This document shows, piece after piece, positions 21,633 through 30,905 of a stretch of DNA of 64,000 bases. Every line of letters starts with the position of its first letter. Positions within the stretch are counted from its first letter, which is position 1. This DNA is from Nereocystis luetkeana (Eukaryota > Sar > Phaeophyceae > Laminariales > Laminariaceae): assembly GCA_031213475.1 (NCBI GenBank), contig JARUPZ010000004.1, positions 7,286,000 to 7,349,999 of the forward strand, in the 5' to 3' direction. The translations under genes and the position numbers were made by a program. The notes under the pieces were generated by a model, which did not search any database, was not told where the DNA came from, and saw nothing but the letters and a program-made list of their open reading frames with translations.

Positions 21633-22800
21633 GTGTTCGCTTCATTTCTCGGATAGAGAGTGGATGCCCAGATTGGTTGGGTCTGCGCCTATTGGGACCG
21701 TTGTTGCTGCCTCCCATGCTGAAGGGAGACGGCAACCAGGCCCCTCTAGGCCTGTGCCTTAGCCACGAGGCTTATACCTGTTTTCTTTTCTTTTGGTTTC
21801 TTTTTATCCGCCTTCTTTTGTTTGTCCGCTCGTTGTTTGTTTATTTAGACGGGGTGAATGAACAGAATGGTCGGGTCTGTACCTATTGGGACCTTTGTTG
21901 CTGTCGCCCATGCTGAAGGGAGACAGCAACCAGGCCCCTCTAGGTCCGAGCCTTGCCACGGGGCTTGCTGCCTGTTTTTATTGACACCCGTACTCTGTCG
22001 CATGTGTCCAGCAGTTTACCTGCGTCCCGTGTTCGCTGTGTATGTTCGTGTTCATCGTAGTTGCTTTGTTCCTTACCGCTTTGTTGTTTTCTCTTTAAAT
22101 GTTGGCCGTGAAAAGGACACATCAAGGAGGATGTGTTCGCTTCATTTCTCGGATAGAGAGTGGATGCCCAGATTGGTTGGGTCTGCGCCTATTGGGACCG
22201 TTGTTGCTGCCTCCCATGCTGAAGGGAGACGGCAACCAGGCCCCTCTAGGCCTGTGCCTTAGCCACGAGGCTTATACCTGTTTTCTTTTCTTTTGATTTC
22301 TTTTTATCCGCCTTCTTTTGTTTGTCCGCTCGTTGTTTGTTTATTTAGACGGGGTGAATGAACAGAATGGTCGGGTCTGTACCTATTGGGACCTTTGTTG
22401 CTGTCGCCCATGCTGAAGGGAGACAGCAACCAGGCCCCTCTAGGTCCGAGCCTTACCACGGGGCTTGCTGCCTGTTTTTATTTAGTCCTTTGTCGTTCGT
22501 CCGTTTTGTGGCTGTCATGTTTGATCTTGTTGTTTATTCTGTTCGCTAAAGTGGATAGTTCGGTCGTTTGTTTGCTGGTGTGTTTGTTGCAAACCCGCAT
22601 GCCCGTGCACCCGACTGCGCTGGCTATGACCTTTACTGACACCCGTACTCTGTCGCATGTGTCCAGCAGTTTACCTGCGTCCCGTGTTCGCTGTGTATGT
22701 TCGTGTTCATCGTAGTTACTTTGTTCCTTACCGCTTTGTTGTTTTCTCTTTAAATGTTGGCCGTGAAAAGGACACATCAAGGAGGATCTTGCACTGACAT
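21633..22800 (+). repeat. Large duplication (500 and about 650 bp) with four hairpin repeats
   Basis: GTGTTCGCTTCATTTCTCGG at 21,633 recurs at 22,133, 500 bp on. The second unit carries an extra block of about 150 bp (about 22,478-22,630) before rejoining the shared end (AAGGAGGAT). Each unit contains two related segments of about 195 bp spacing; each has a 13-bp near-perfect stem with loop ATGCTGAA (21,703-21,736; 21,897-21,930; 22,203-22,236; 22,397-22,430). Confidence 0.85.
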
Positions 22801-22939
22801 GTATGTGTCTTTTTGCCTTTGCTTGACTGTTAGGCTCTCCAGTTCTCTTCCTCCCCTTCGCCTCGTTTTTCGCTTCCATTCTCGTTGACGGGGGGAGGGC
22901 GACGCGTTCGTCGGAAGCCTGCGACGGCATGACATCTCC

Positions 22940-23190
22940 CATGTCCCGGTGTCTTGCTCGTCCACAGCTTGCTGCACCGCTCCCTTGCTCCGACGCGGTG
23001 CGTTCCCTCGCTCCGGTGTCTTGCCTGTCCGCCGCTCGCTGCGCCGCTCCCTCGCTCCGACGCCGTGCGTTAGCCCGTTCCAGTGTCTTGTTCGCCCGCC
23101 GCCCGCGGTGTCGTTCCCCCGCTACGACGCCGTGCATTTCCTCGCTCCGGCGTCTTGCTCGTCCGTCGTTTGCTCGCTCGGAAGCCGTGT
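22940..23190 (+). repeat. Minisatellite, about 67 bp x 4
   Basis: G(T/C)GTCTTG(C/T) recurs at about 22,949, 23,015, 23,082 and 23,149. The units are GC-rich with CGCTCCGACGCCGTGCG blocks. The array runs in frame into the integrase region but looks like non-coding repeat. Confidence 0.75.
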
Positions 23191-23219
23191 CCGTGCTCTG
23201 CTCTATCGCCCCGATGCCT

Positions 23220-24275
23220 TGATCGTACTGCCCAACGACCAGATCTTGAAGGAGTCGACCAGCCGCTATATGGAGCTGTTGAAAGAGGTGCTTTCAGCAG
23301 GGGGGCAGGTTCCGCTGTCGTCGGGTAGGAGGACGCCGGTCATCCACCGGGCGGTCGAGGTACTCACCAATCCGGCATCCCTCGCGAGAAGGCAACGGAA
23401 CGACGCTCATCTGGGTCAGGAGTCGACCAGCCGCTATATGGAGCTGTTGAAAGAGGTGCTTTCAGCAGGGGGGCAGGTTCCGCTGTCGTCGGGTAGGAGG
23501 ACGCCGGTCATCCATCGGGCGGTCGAGGTACTCACCAATCCGGCATCCCTCGCGAGAAGGCAACGGAACGACGCTCATCTGGGTCAGGTTAGCAAGCGTC
23601 TGCGGGAGGATAGCAATGCGAACGCCGCGGAAGTAGATGAGACTGGGTATAGTCTAGACGAGAACGATGTAATCAGGTTTGCCGACGGAAAAGGTAGGAA
23701 CCTGCCAGCCATACCCGAATCCATGGTTGCCGATGTACTCGCGTTGGTACACACTCTGCATGGTCACTCTGGAGTAGGAGCCACGTTAGCGCTAGTCTTA
23801 AGAGCACTTTCACTGGCCTTCAGTCATTCGCGACACGCGACAATACGTGTTGTCATGCGGGTGCAGGAGACGTAAACGACCCAACAGCAGACGCGTCGCA
23901 ATGTTTCCCGGACGCGCACTAGAACCGTGGGATGAACTACAGATGGATATCCCGAAAATAGACACGCCTTCCCTTTCAGGTAACAAGTACGTTCTGCTGG
24001 TAGTAGATCGAGCCTCCAAGTTCCCTTTCGGTATCCCTCTAGAAACTAAGCAAGCAATAGGCGTAGCACGAGCGCTTACCAAGCTGTGCCTAACGTTCGG
24101 TGTACCCAAGACAGTACGTTGCGACGGCGGCAGAGAGTTCAGAGCAGAAGTAGTGACACACTTATGCCGTTGGATGAATGCGGACATAAAGTTCGGCCCA
24201 GCCGACCACACGCGAGGACAGGGTTCTGTAGAGAGACTAGGAGGTTGGTTGCAGGAGCTATGCAGAGCTATGTAG
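23220..24275 (+). pseudogene. LTR-element integrase, N-terminal and catalytic part, frameshifted
   Basis: Integrases insert retroelement cDNA into the genome. The first part carries an exact in-frame 168-bp (56-codon) duplication, 23,252-23,419 and 23,420-23,587. A zinc-binding HHCC domain follows: HGHSG near 23,757, then, after a frameshift between about 23,798 and 23,808, FHWPSV and a Cys pair near 23,853-23,862 (C-x-C rather than the usual C-x2-C). The rve core (from 23,847) shows a D,D-35-E arrangement: Asp codons at 23,946 and 24,123 and Glu at 24,231, with 35 residues between the last two, all present. The motifs GNKYVLLVVDRASKF and VPKTVRCDGGREF are typical of gypsy-type integrases. 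A second frameshift near 24,272 moves the frame on again. Confidence 0.85.
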
Positions 24276-25311
24276 ATCGTGGCCCGAGAGGTGGGACGAG
24301 TACGTATCACCGGCAATATGGATCAAACGCACTCTACCAGACGTGTCACTGCCTTCTAACATGACACCTTTCGAGTTGTTGTTCGGTCGCAAGCCTCGCA
24401 CGTCTTTAGACTCTTTGGTACCCCTGTCAGAAGAGACAGATCAGAGCGGCGGCCTGGACAACTTCGTGGAGCGCCGCAGACAGAACCTCCGAGAAGTCCG
24501 CCTGGCGCTCGAGAAGCGCGACAGCCAAAGAGTAACGGCGCGGGCCCGAGCCAACGCTGCCATCTCGAGACCATCAGCCGGAGTTATCGCTGAGAAGGGT
24601 AGCCTCGTGCTGGTGCGCGAGTCCGATAGCAGCAAACACCGCGACAGCAGAGGGAAGAAGCTGCAGCACGACCACTACACAGGCCCTTGGAGGGTCACGG
24701 AAGTATTACAGACAGGCCTATGCGTACAAGTAACGATGCGAGGCAGAAAACAACGTACCCGAAATGTATCCACCGCAGATGTGAAGCCGTACCACCTCTG
24801 ACCTCTGACACTAAGACACTCGATAGCAGACGAGTTTGCACAGTATGCGTGGGGCGCGGATTTCAAACTGCCAGTTGAAGGAGTCAATTCGCCAGTGTTA
24901 GACTCGCTCGTGACCTGCCGCAGATCGACCACTGCCTCCGGCACCACTAGATGGGAGTACAAGGGGAGATCGAGAGAGGGAGTAGAGACAGGATGGCGAA
25001 CTGGGAATGACGTGTTACAGAGTTTTACACCCTTGCAGTTGGACGGTTTCATCGCACTCTGGCACTTGTACAACCCCGACCCTACTAAAGACACGACCCC
25101 AGTCTCAGTCACCCCTCGTACACCCGCCCTTCGTCGTCGCGAAGCCTTGACGCTGTTTCCGATAGGGTTTACCATCTGGAAGGACTTTGGCGGTGGGTTG
25201 CGACTGCAGGGGCAAGTGTACGATTACAGAGACCGCTACTGGCGAGTGCGCTACACCGATAACAACTGGGAAGAACTGACCCGTCGCGAGATGGAACGGC
25301 TGCAGGACTGA
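24276..25311 (+). pseudogene. Integrase C-terminal region and Tudor-like tail, split by UGA
   Basis: In the third forward frame the sequence continues with WPERWDEYV, then MTPFELLFGRKPRTSLDSL, the usual end of the gypsy integrase core, a basic Arg/Ala-rich helix, and a GPWRV...VQVTMR SH3-like C-terminal domain ending VKPYHL. A single UGA (24,799-24,801) interrupts the frame, but it stays open beyond it to 25,311. That tail ends with a segment YWRVRYTDNNWEELTRRE, which resembles Tudor/chromo-like modules that tether some integrases to chromatin. If the UGA is ignored the protein tail extends by about 170 residues. Whether this UGA is a mutation or the true end cannot be told from one copy. Confidence 0.75.
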
Positions 25312-25459
25312 AACGATCCACGCTCTGCATGGACGAAGATCTGCTCCTTCATCCGGCAATTCCGGCGAGGATCCTCCCCTGCGAAGACCTTCCCCTGCGA
25401 AGATCTTCCCCTGCAAACATCTCTCTAATTCATCTAGTGTTTCTGCTTGCTTTTGGTGT

Positions 25460-26380
25460 GTCGTGTTTCAACCGAAGAGGCCGTGTTGGTTCTTTTCCGT
25501 TTAATTCTCGTGGTTTTCGATTTTATTTATCCAGTGTTTCAACCGAAGAGGCCGTGTTGGTTCTTTTCCGTTTTGTTCTCGTGGTTTTCGATTTTATTTA
25601 TCCAGTGTTTCAACCGAAGAGGCCGTGTTGGTTCTTTTCCGTTTTGTTCTCGTGGTTTTCGATTTTATTTATCCAGTGTTTCAACCGAAGAGGCCGTGTT
25701 GGTTCTTTTCCGTTTTGTTCTCGTGGTTTTCGATTTTATTTATCCAGTGTTTCAACCGAAGAGGCCGTGTTGGTTCTTTTCCGTTTTGTTCTCGTGGTTT
25801 TCGATTTTATTTATCCAGTGTTTCAACCGAAGAGGCCGTGTTGGTTCTTTTCCGTTTTGTTCTCGTGGTTTTCGATTTTATTTATCCAGTGTTTCAACCG
25901 AAGAGGCCGTGTTGGTTCTTTTCCGTTTTGTTCTCGTGGTTTTCGATTTTATTTATCCAGTGTTTCAACCGAAGAGGCCGTGTTGGTTCTTTTCCGTTTT
26001 GTTCTCGTGGTTTTCGATTTTATTTATCCAGTGTTTCAACCGAAGAGGCCGTGTTGGTTCTTTTCCGTTTTGTTCTCGTGGTTTTCGATTTTATTTATCC
26101 AGTGTTTCAACCGAAGAGGCCGTGTTGGTTCTTTTCCGTTTTGTTCTCGTGGTTTTCGATTTTATTTATCCAGTGTTTCAACCGAAGAGGCCGTGTTGGT
26201 TCTTTTCCGTTTTGTTCTCGTGGTTTTCGATTTTATTTATCCAGTGTTTCAACCGAAGAGGCCGTGTTGGTTCTTTTCCGTTTTGTTCTCGTGGTTTTCG
26301 ATTTTATTTATCCAGTGTTTCAACCGAAGAGGCCGTGTTGGTTCTTTTCCGTTTTGTTCTCGTGGTTTTCGATTTAGTCT
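25460..26380 (+). repeat. Minisatellite, 71 bp x about 13, nearly identical units
   Basis: CCAGTGTTTCAACCGAAGAG recurs every 71 bp from 25,531 to 26,312 (12 sites), with one more partial unit in front. Units are identical or nearly so. Because 71 is not a multiple of 3, a reading frame cycles through all three phases, and the unit has no stop in any forward phase; three long overlapping frames (up to 353 codons) result. I regard these as artefacts unless expression is shown. Confidence 0.95.
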
Positions 26381-26769
26381 TGCCGTGTAGGCTAGCCTAC
26401 AGTTTTAACCGAGGAGGCGGAGTTGCCTTCTCTGTTGTGTTCGATTTTCGTTGAATTGTTGAGGACGCAATAGAAGCGATTTATATGCTTAGGCGTTAGG
26501 GGACACTGCGCTTATTTCATCGCTGAATGAGCGTGGGGGGACTTTAGCCATGGAATAGTGGTCGGGCAACCAAACACGCAGTGAAAAAGCAAGGGTAGGG
26601 GTTTTTCTCGGGGATTTCCCTTTGATGGCCTTTGCGATTTCGGTTTGGTTGTTTATCCCTGAGGCCGTTATTTGTGTTAAAGGGCTTTGCGGCTCTTTAA
26701 ACTTGGTTATAGTCACAAGATTGCGATAGCATAATGCTTATTCCGTCATTCGCATTATGCTAGGGGGCA
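26381..26769 (+). other. 3' leader of the LTR element with hairpin and polypurine tract
   Basis: A perfect 9-bp inverted repeat GCATAATGC / GCATTATGC (26,729-26,737 and 26,752-26,760) ends one base before the purine tract AGGGGGCA (26,762-26,769) that adjoins the right LTR and would prime plus-strand DNA synthesis. No coding domain. Confidence 0.7.
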
Positions 26770-27209
26770 TGTTACGGTTCGGTTGACCGTCTCAGGAGTT
26801 ATGATGACATAGAGGCGTTTTCATATTGTAGCTCCGCTCCGGACGGAAGGTTTCATCCCCCTTCCGTCTCACTCAGTTCCCGCGACCATCACCACGGTCA
26901 CGGAACAAGCAATCACTTACCATCTAGCCATCTCCAGTTGGAGCCTCTTCACAGAAGAACCACAAGCTCGCCCTACTCTCCTGGAGACCTAGGAGCGCAC
27001 CTCTCGACTCGGTCGGACTCAAGCTCTGCTCTGTCACTGAGGTTGGTCATTGATGTCTCGTCTTTGTGTTCTCCTTTTGGGTTATGCATCTCTGAGTGGC
27101 AACCTGTGGTCCACAGATGCCACTCCTGCCAACTATTACAGAACCCTACATGTGTTGCCTTGTGACAATGACTTAAGACCTCAGCCCAGGTAGCCAGCTT
27201 TCCGTTTCA
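26770..27209 (+). repeat. 3' LTR (440 bp)
   Basis: Same sequence as 17,385-17,824; followed by GAAA, the right copy of the target duplication. Confidence 0.95.
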
Positions 27210-27455
27210 GAAACAACATTATACCATCTTACACTACAGAGTACTGTAGCAGTACCTACTACTACGACTATACTTTGGATATTTGTCATGTACAGAGGCT
27301 ACCGGTTGAGAGCATCTACAACTGCGATTGCCCAGGACCTGGTGGAAGAACAGCATGCAGACGGCAACAACAGCAATAATATCGGACACCACAACGACTA
27401 CGACTATTGCCGCTACTTATAGCACAAGGGGGTACTACACTGCTATTTACCTGTT
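27210..27455. other. Spacer, nothing recognised
   Basis: TAC/ACA-rich unique-looking sequence without features. Confidence 0.4.
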
Positions 27456-27769
27456 ATTTTTTCTAATTACTTTAACTTTCCAGGCTAACTCGTAGGGCGT
27501 TTTACCCTCGACGGCCATCTGCACAAGCCGTGGTCACAGGTGTCTACCCTCTTCCCCCCCGGCACGTGCCTGTATTTTTTGTGGAGCATAGATAGGGTTC
27601 AGCATTCCCACTGCTCGTCGACTTTCATCGAGTGTAGCTAATTCGCGCTTTCCGCTAATCAATTCCTTTCATTCAAGCAAAAGTCCTTACGAGCATGCAC
27701 TTGGTGGGACTTGAACCCACGAGATCGATCTTGATAGGGACGCGGACCACCTACCAAGCCACCGGGGAC
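27456..27769 (-). mobile_element. tRNA-derived SINE, family 2, copy 2
   Basis: Same order of blocks as 8,319-8,654: tRNA-like head at the right end (B box complement GGGACTTGAACCC, A box complement CCACCTACCAAGCC), body with GTGGTCACAGGTGTCTACCC and CTGCTCGTCGA, and a T-rich left end. Confidence 0.85.
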
Positions 27770-27984
27770 GCCGCCTTTGGGCAGACATCAATAAGAATAG
27801 AGAAGCAGCAGCGCTCGGTACCATGGGCTAGAGTATTAATATAAATACAACTATTAATAAAACAAACTACTATTAATATATACTCTACTACTATTAATAC
27901 AGAACTTTACGTCATGCGTGACAAATACAGCGTCATTAAAAAACGCAGAAAGGCCGAATAACAAAAAAACATCACTGTGGGGAG
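27770..27984. other. AT-rich spacer
   Basis: Contains repeated ATTAATA units (27,833-27,900). No gene. Confidence 0.4.
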
Positions 27985-28305
27985 GACCCCCACGCCAGGT
28001 TTTGGTATAGGATCGGTACGGACGATCCCATGAAACAACCATCAACGATCATGGAGAGGAAGAGTGTGTGAGCAAGGCACGGGCCTTGCATTCCAATCTG
28101 CAGTGACTACTTGTCACGGGACAATGCCACTTCTGACGACCTATCTGCTGACAACAAAAAATAGTCCAGGAATGGAATATGGGTGACCACAGTCGTACAA
28201 TAATTTACGGATATCCACGACCTCGGCGAATGGTGGGACCTCCGCGGGACAATACCCATGCGACGGCCTGGTCGAGAACCTGGAACCTACATCACTATTC
28301 ATAGT
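27985..28305 (-). repeat. Dispersed repeat, about 320 bp, inverted partner at 30.58-30.90 kb
   Basis: Aligns end to end with the reverse complement of 30,580-30,905 at high identity with scattered changes. The pair shares a protein-like frame on the sense strand of the 30.6-kb copy, interrupted by one stop in this copy. I recognise no domain. Confidence 0.75.
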
Positions 28306-28434
28306 ATTAAGAGTAGGAAACAGTTTACCTGTGTGCATTTTTTTGTATGCAGGCATACGTACGGTTGACGCACGATAAAAAAGTTATCCGCATTTAATAG
28401 TCCTAGGACCTGAAAAAAAAGTCTCAAATAATGA

Positions 28435-28622
28435 GGTTCATTCTTTATCGGAGAGCGTTTTTGCCAACATTTCTAGAGTTGTTTGGAAATAATCGGAGAT
28501 ATTATGTATCAATATACGGAGGCGTTCTGTCACTATTCGTGAAATTCTTCAGAACCAAAATTATCAAGTTCGTTAAGAATCCAATATTATTGGGAAAAAA
28601 ATAACCGGAAAATATGGAAGAT
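28435..28622 (-). mobile_element. M3 MITE, partial copy (minus orientation)
   Basis: Begins with TTCATTCTTTATCGGAGAGCG and matches the complement of the right three quarters of the M3 element at 34,601-34,840. The far end is missing at the point where SINE-3-like sequence begins. Confidence 0.65.
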
Positions 28623-28992
28623 GTTATAAGGATTACCTTGGGCTGGGTAATCGATCGGTCTTCTACCCCTATATGGATCAGTAGGTAACACTTCTTTTGA
28701 CGCCGTCCAGGCCACGGGTTCGAACCTCACTTCGAACGTTTTCTGTTACAGAAACGCTTGCGCGTGCACACAAAAACACACACACACACACACTCCCTGG
28801 ATCCCCAGGAAATGAAACGAAGCGGGTAGGTCAGCGTACGGACGTACCTCGTATACGGTTCCGACGCCCCAAAGACCCCGACGTTCAGAGGGGGGGGAAA
28901 TGTTATACCCTGGTAAGTTCTAAGGATCACCTTGGGCTGGGTAATCGATCGATATTTTACCCCTATAGCTCAGTAGGTAACACCTTCACAAA
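28623..28992 (+). mobile_element. Third tRNA-derived SINE-like unit (family 3)
   Basis: A polymerase III-type A box (ATCAGTAGGTAAC near 28,679) and a B box GGTTCGAACCT (28,718-28,728) lie about 45 bp apart as in tRNA genes. A (CA)n run and a short body follow. A second head with a canonical TAGCTCAGTAGGTAAC A box is at about 28,966-28,981, preceded by the same GGGCTGGGTAATCGATCG block as the first (28,635 and 28,928). The tRNA likeness is partial, so it is a SINE rather than a tRNA gene. Confidence 0.55.
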
Positions 28993-29090
28993 GGGTCATT
29001 CTTATCGGAGAGCTTTTTTGCCAATTTTTCGACATTTTTTTCGCGCAATTTTTCAATCTTCCATATTTTCCCGTTTTTTTTTTAGGAATT
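28993..29090 (+). mobile_element. M3 MITE, partial copy (plus orientation)
   Basis: Starts GGGTCATTCTTATCGGAGAGC and follows M3 for about 100 bp to the T-rich centre. It is inverted relative to the 28,435-28,622 piece. Confidence 0.65.
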
Positions 29091-29349
29091 ATCCTATAAG
29101 TACTCACGGCAACAGCGCAGCCGACTCGTGGCAAAAGCAGTAGAACTCTACAGCAGCACCATCACAATTAAGAACAATCGTATAGGCAGCAACAACAGGC
29201 TTACAAACGATTGAGGGCACCATGAAAACTGTATCTGCGCGTGTCTTGAAATGTTTCTCTCCGCGTTTAAATTTAAACTAATGGCTGCCAAAGGCAGTAT
29301 AATCTGTACTCATCATGGTTACAGCAGCAGACTCGTGGCAACGGCATAC
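29091..29349. other. Spacer, nothing recognised
   Basis: Unique-looking sequence leading into the TAC repeat. Confidence 0.35.
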
Positions 29350-29370
29350 CCCAGTACTACTTACTACCAA

Positions 29371-29417
<47 letters not shown>

Positions 29418-29535
29418 CTGCCACTACTACAGCTACTACTACTACAGCTACTACTACTACCACTACTACCACTACTGCTGCTACTACTACTGCTACTACT
29501 ACTGCTACTACTACTACTACTACTACTACTACTAT
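29350..29535. repeat. (TAC)n microsatellite
   Basis: A long run of TAC units with interruptions by TGC and CAC. Low-complexity frames on both strands (poly-Tyr, poly-Thr, poly-Ser, poly-Val) come only from the repeat. Confidence 0.95.
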
Positions 29536-29537
29536 TA

Positions 29538-29636
29538 CGGGGGACCATAGTTAATAGGAATAAATATTGCTAGTAAAAATGGTTAAATAGGTAGGTTTTT
29601 ATGTCTACCATAGGTCCTATTAACTATGGTCCCCCG
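29538..29636. mobile_element. TA mini-MITE (family M1), best-preserved copy
   Basis: About 99 bp with near-perfect 23-bp inverted ends (CGGGGGACCATAGTTAATAG and its complement), flanked on both sides by TA (29,536-29,537 and 29,637-29,638). TA duplication is typical of Tc1/mariner-type elements. It sits inside the TAC microsatellite. Confidence 0.9.
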
Positions 29637-29638
29637 TA

Positions 29639-29955
29639 ATATTAATACTACTACTACTACTAATACTTAGTCTACTATTAATACTATTAATACTACTAAT
29701 ACTACTACTACTATTAATGCTACTGCTACTGCCAGTACTGCTACTACTACTACTGCTGCTGCGCTACTATTAATAATACTACTCTGCCACTGCTACTATA
29801 CTACTGCTGCTATTATACTAATAATACTAATATTATACCATCGCGATAGTAATAATACTACTCTCCTACTCCTCGTACTACAATAGTTTTACTACTACTA
29901 TTAATACCATCGAATACTACTACTTTATTACTACAACAACCACTACTCGTACTAC
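29639..29955. repeat. TAC/ATT-rich microsatellite continuation
   Basis: Interrupted TAC and TAA/ATT trinucleotides continue to about 29,950; the mini-MITE insertion divides the original tract. Confidence 0.85.
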
Positions 29956-30120
29956 CAGGTCAGATGCACAGGGGGTACACGGAGACGGGCGGCAGAATGA
30001 ACCTAGCTCTGTGGCTCTTGCCCGGTACAATTCCCTGCTGCTGAGAGCGTGCGACAGGACAACTCATTTTTAATATCAATAGTATGATACCTACATACAC
30101 ATACATACATGCAGTTATTA

Positions 30121-30230
30121 CGCGGGACCATCATAGTAAATAATACCCGGTTCAAAATATTGTTAGAAAAAACACCCGATTTATTTAGGTTTTCGTGTGT
30201 GCTGTAGGTCCTATTCAACATGTTCCCCCG
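30121..30230. mobile_element. TA mini-MITE (family M1)
   Basis: Inverted ends CGCGGGACCAT and its partner ATGTTCCCCCG flanked by TA on both sides; interior diverged and slightly longer than in other copies. Confidence 0.75.
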
Positions 30231-30579
30231 TAAGAGTAGATACCTTCTACCAATTTCTGCCAGGTGCGAAGACGGACCGAGCGAGCAAGGTTTGTCCTCA
30301 CGTGCACGTGCGTGCTCGGTGTGAGGTGCGTGGTGCACATTAGAGGGCTAGCGACAATAGTGTAGGAGTCTTCCTGCTTTCTCGTCAACTGCGTTTCCCT
30401 CTACGACCGTTGCCCCCCTCTCCTCCCCGACCCCCGACCCCCTTCGACGCCGCCGATATTATCGATGTGTGCGTGTCGCACTTCCTACTCACATTCTTGC
30501 CTCGTGCTCGCGCCGAACTAAGGGAACAAGGAACGAAAGAAAGGGGTGCGGAAGGAAGTATATGAACTATTGCGATGTA
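30231..30579. other. Intergenic stretch, no gene seen
   Basis: Mixed composition; a C-rich patch at 30,415-30,445. No gene signal. Confidence 0.35.
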
Positions 30580-30905
30580 TGTGGGTTCCAGGTTCTCGAC
30601 CAGGCCGACGCATGGGTATTGTCCCGCGGAGGTCCCACCATTAGCCGAGGTCGTGGATATCCGTATCTTATTGTTCGGCTGTGGCTACCCATATTCCATT
30701 CCTGGACTATTTGTTGTTGTCAGCAGATAGGTCGTCAGAAGTGGCATTGTCCCGTGACAAGCAGTCACTGCAGATTGGAATGCAAGGCTCGTGCCTTGCA
30801 CACACACTCTTCCTCTCCATCATCGTTGATGGTCGTTTCGTGGGATCGTCCGTACCGATCCTATACCAAAACCTGGCGTGTCCTACACGCTACCCTCTCA
30901 AGAAA
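30580..30905 (+). repeat. Dispersed repeat, partner of 27.985-28.305 kb
   Basis: Inverted copy of the earlier repeat. A frame through it (about 30,681-30,965) contains a hydrophobic and a polar segment with no known domain. Confidence 0.75.

Larger units (their letters stand above)
17385..27209 (+). mobile_element. Complete LTR retrotransposon with integrase but no reverse transcriptase
   Basis: Two 440-bp LTRs bound a 9.8-kb element. I compared the two LTRs by eye and found no difference. The LTRs begin TG and end CA and the element is flanked by the 4-bp duplication GAAA (17,381-17,384 and 27,210-27,213), so it is one whole insertion of recent origin. Inside, the only protein-coding remains are an integrase region (23,220-25,311). 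No gag, protease, reverse transcriptase or RNase H was recognised. Much of the interior consists of five different tandem arrays. It must have moved with enzymes supplied by a related element. Orientation is set by the integrase frame and by the purine tract before the right LTR. Confidence 0.9.

Noticed and set aside
22500-23137. 219-codon minus-strand frame at 22,478-23,137
   Set aside because: Runs antisense through a minisatellite and the hairpin duplication; no domain.
23798-24275. Programmed +1 frameshifting in the integrase
   Set aside because: No slippery heptamer or pseudoknot was seen, and frameshifts occur inside domains, so mutation is more likely; kept only as a question in the findings.
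25329-26454. Three long overlapping frames (250-353 codons) across the 71-bp array
   Set aside because: They exist because the 71-bp unit has no stop in any phase; there is no start context, domain or composition to support a gene.
29251-29554. Long frames across the TAC tract (Tyr-, Thr-, Ser- and Val-rich on both strands)
   Set aside because: Pure microsatellite artefact, open in all phases on both strands.
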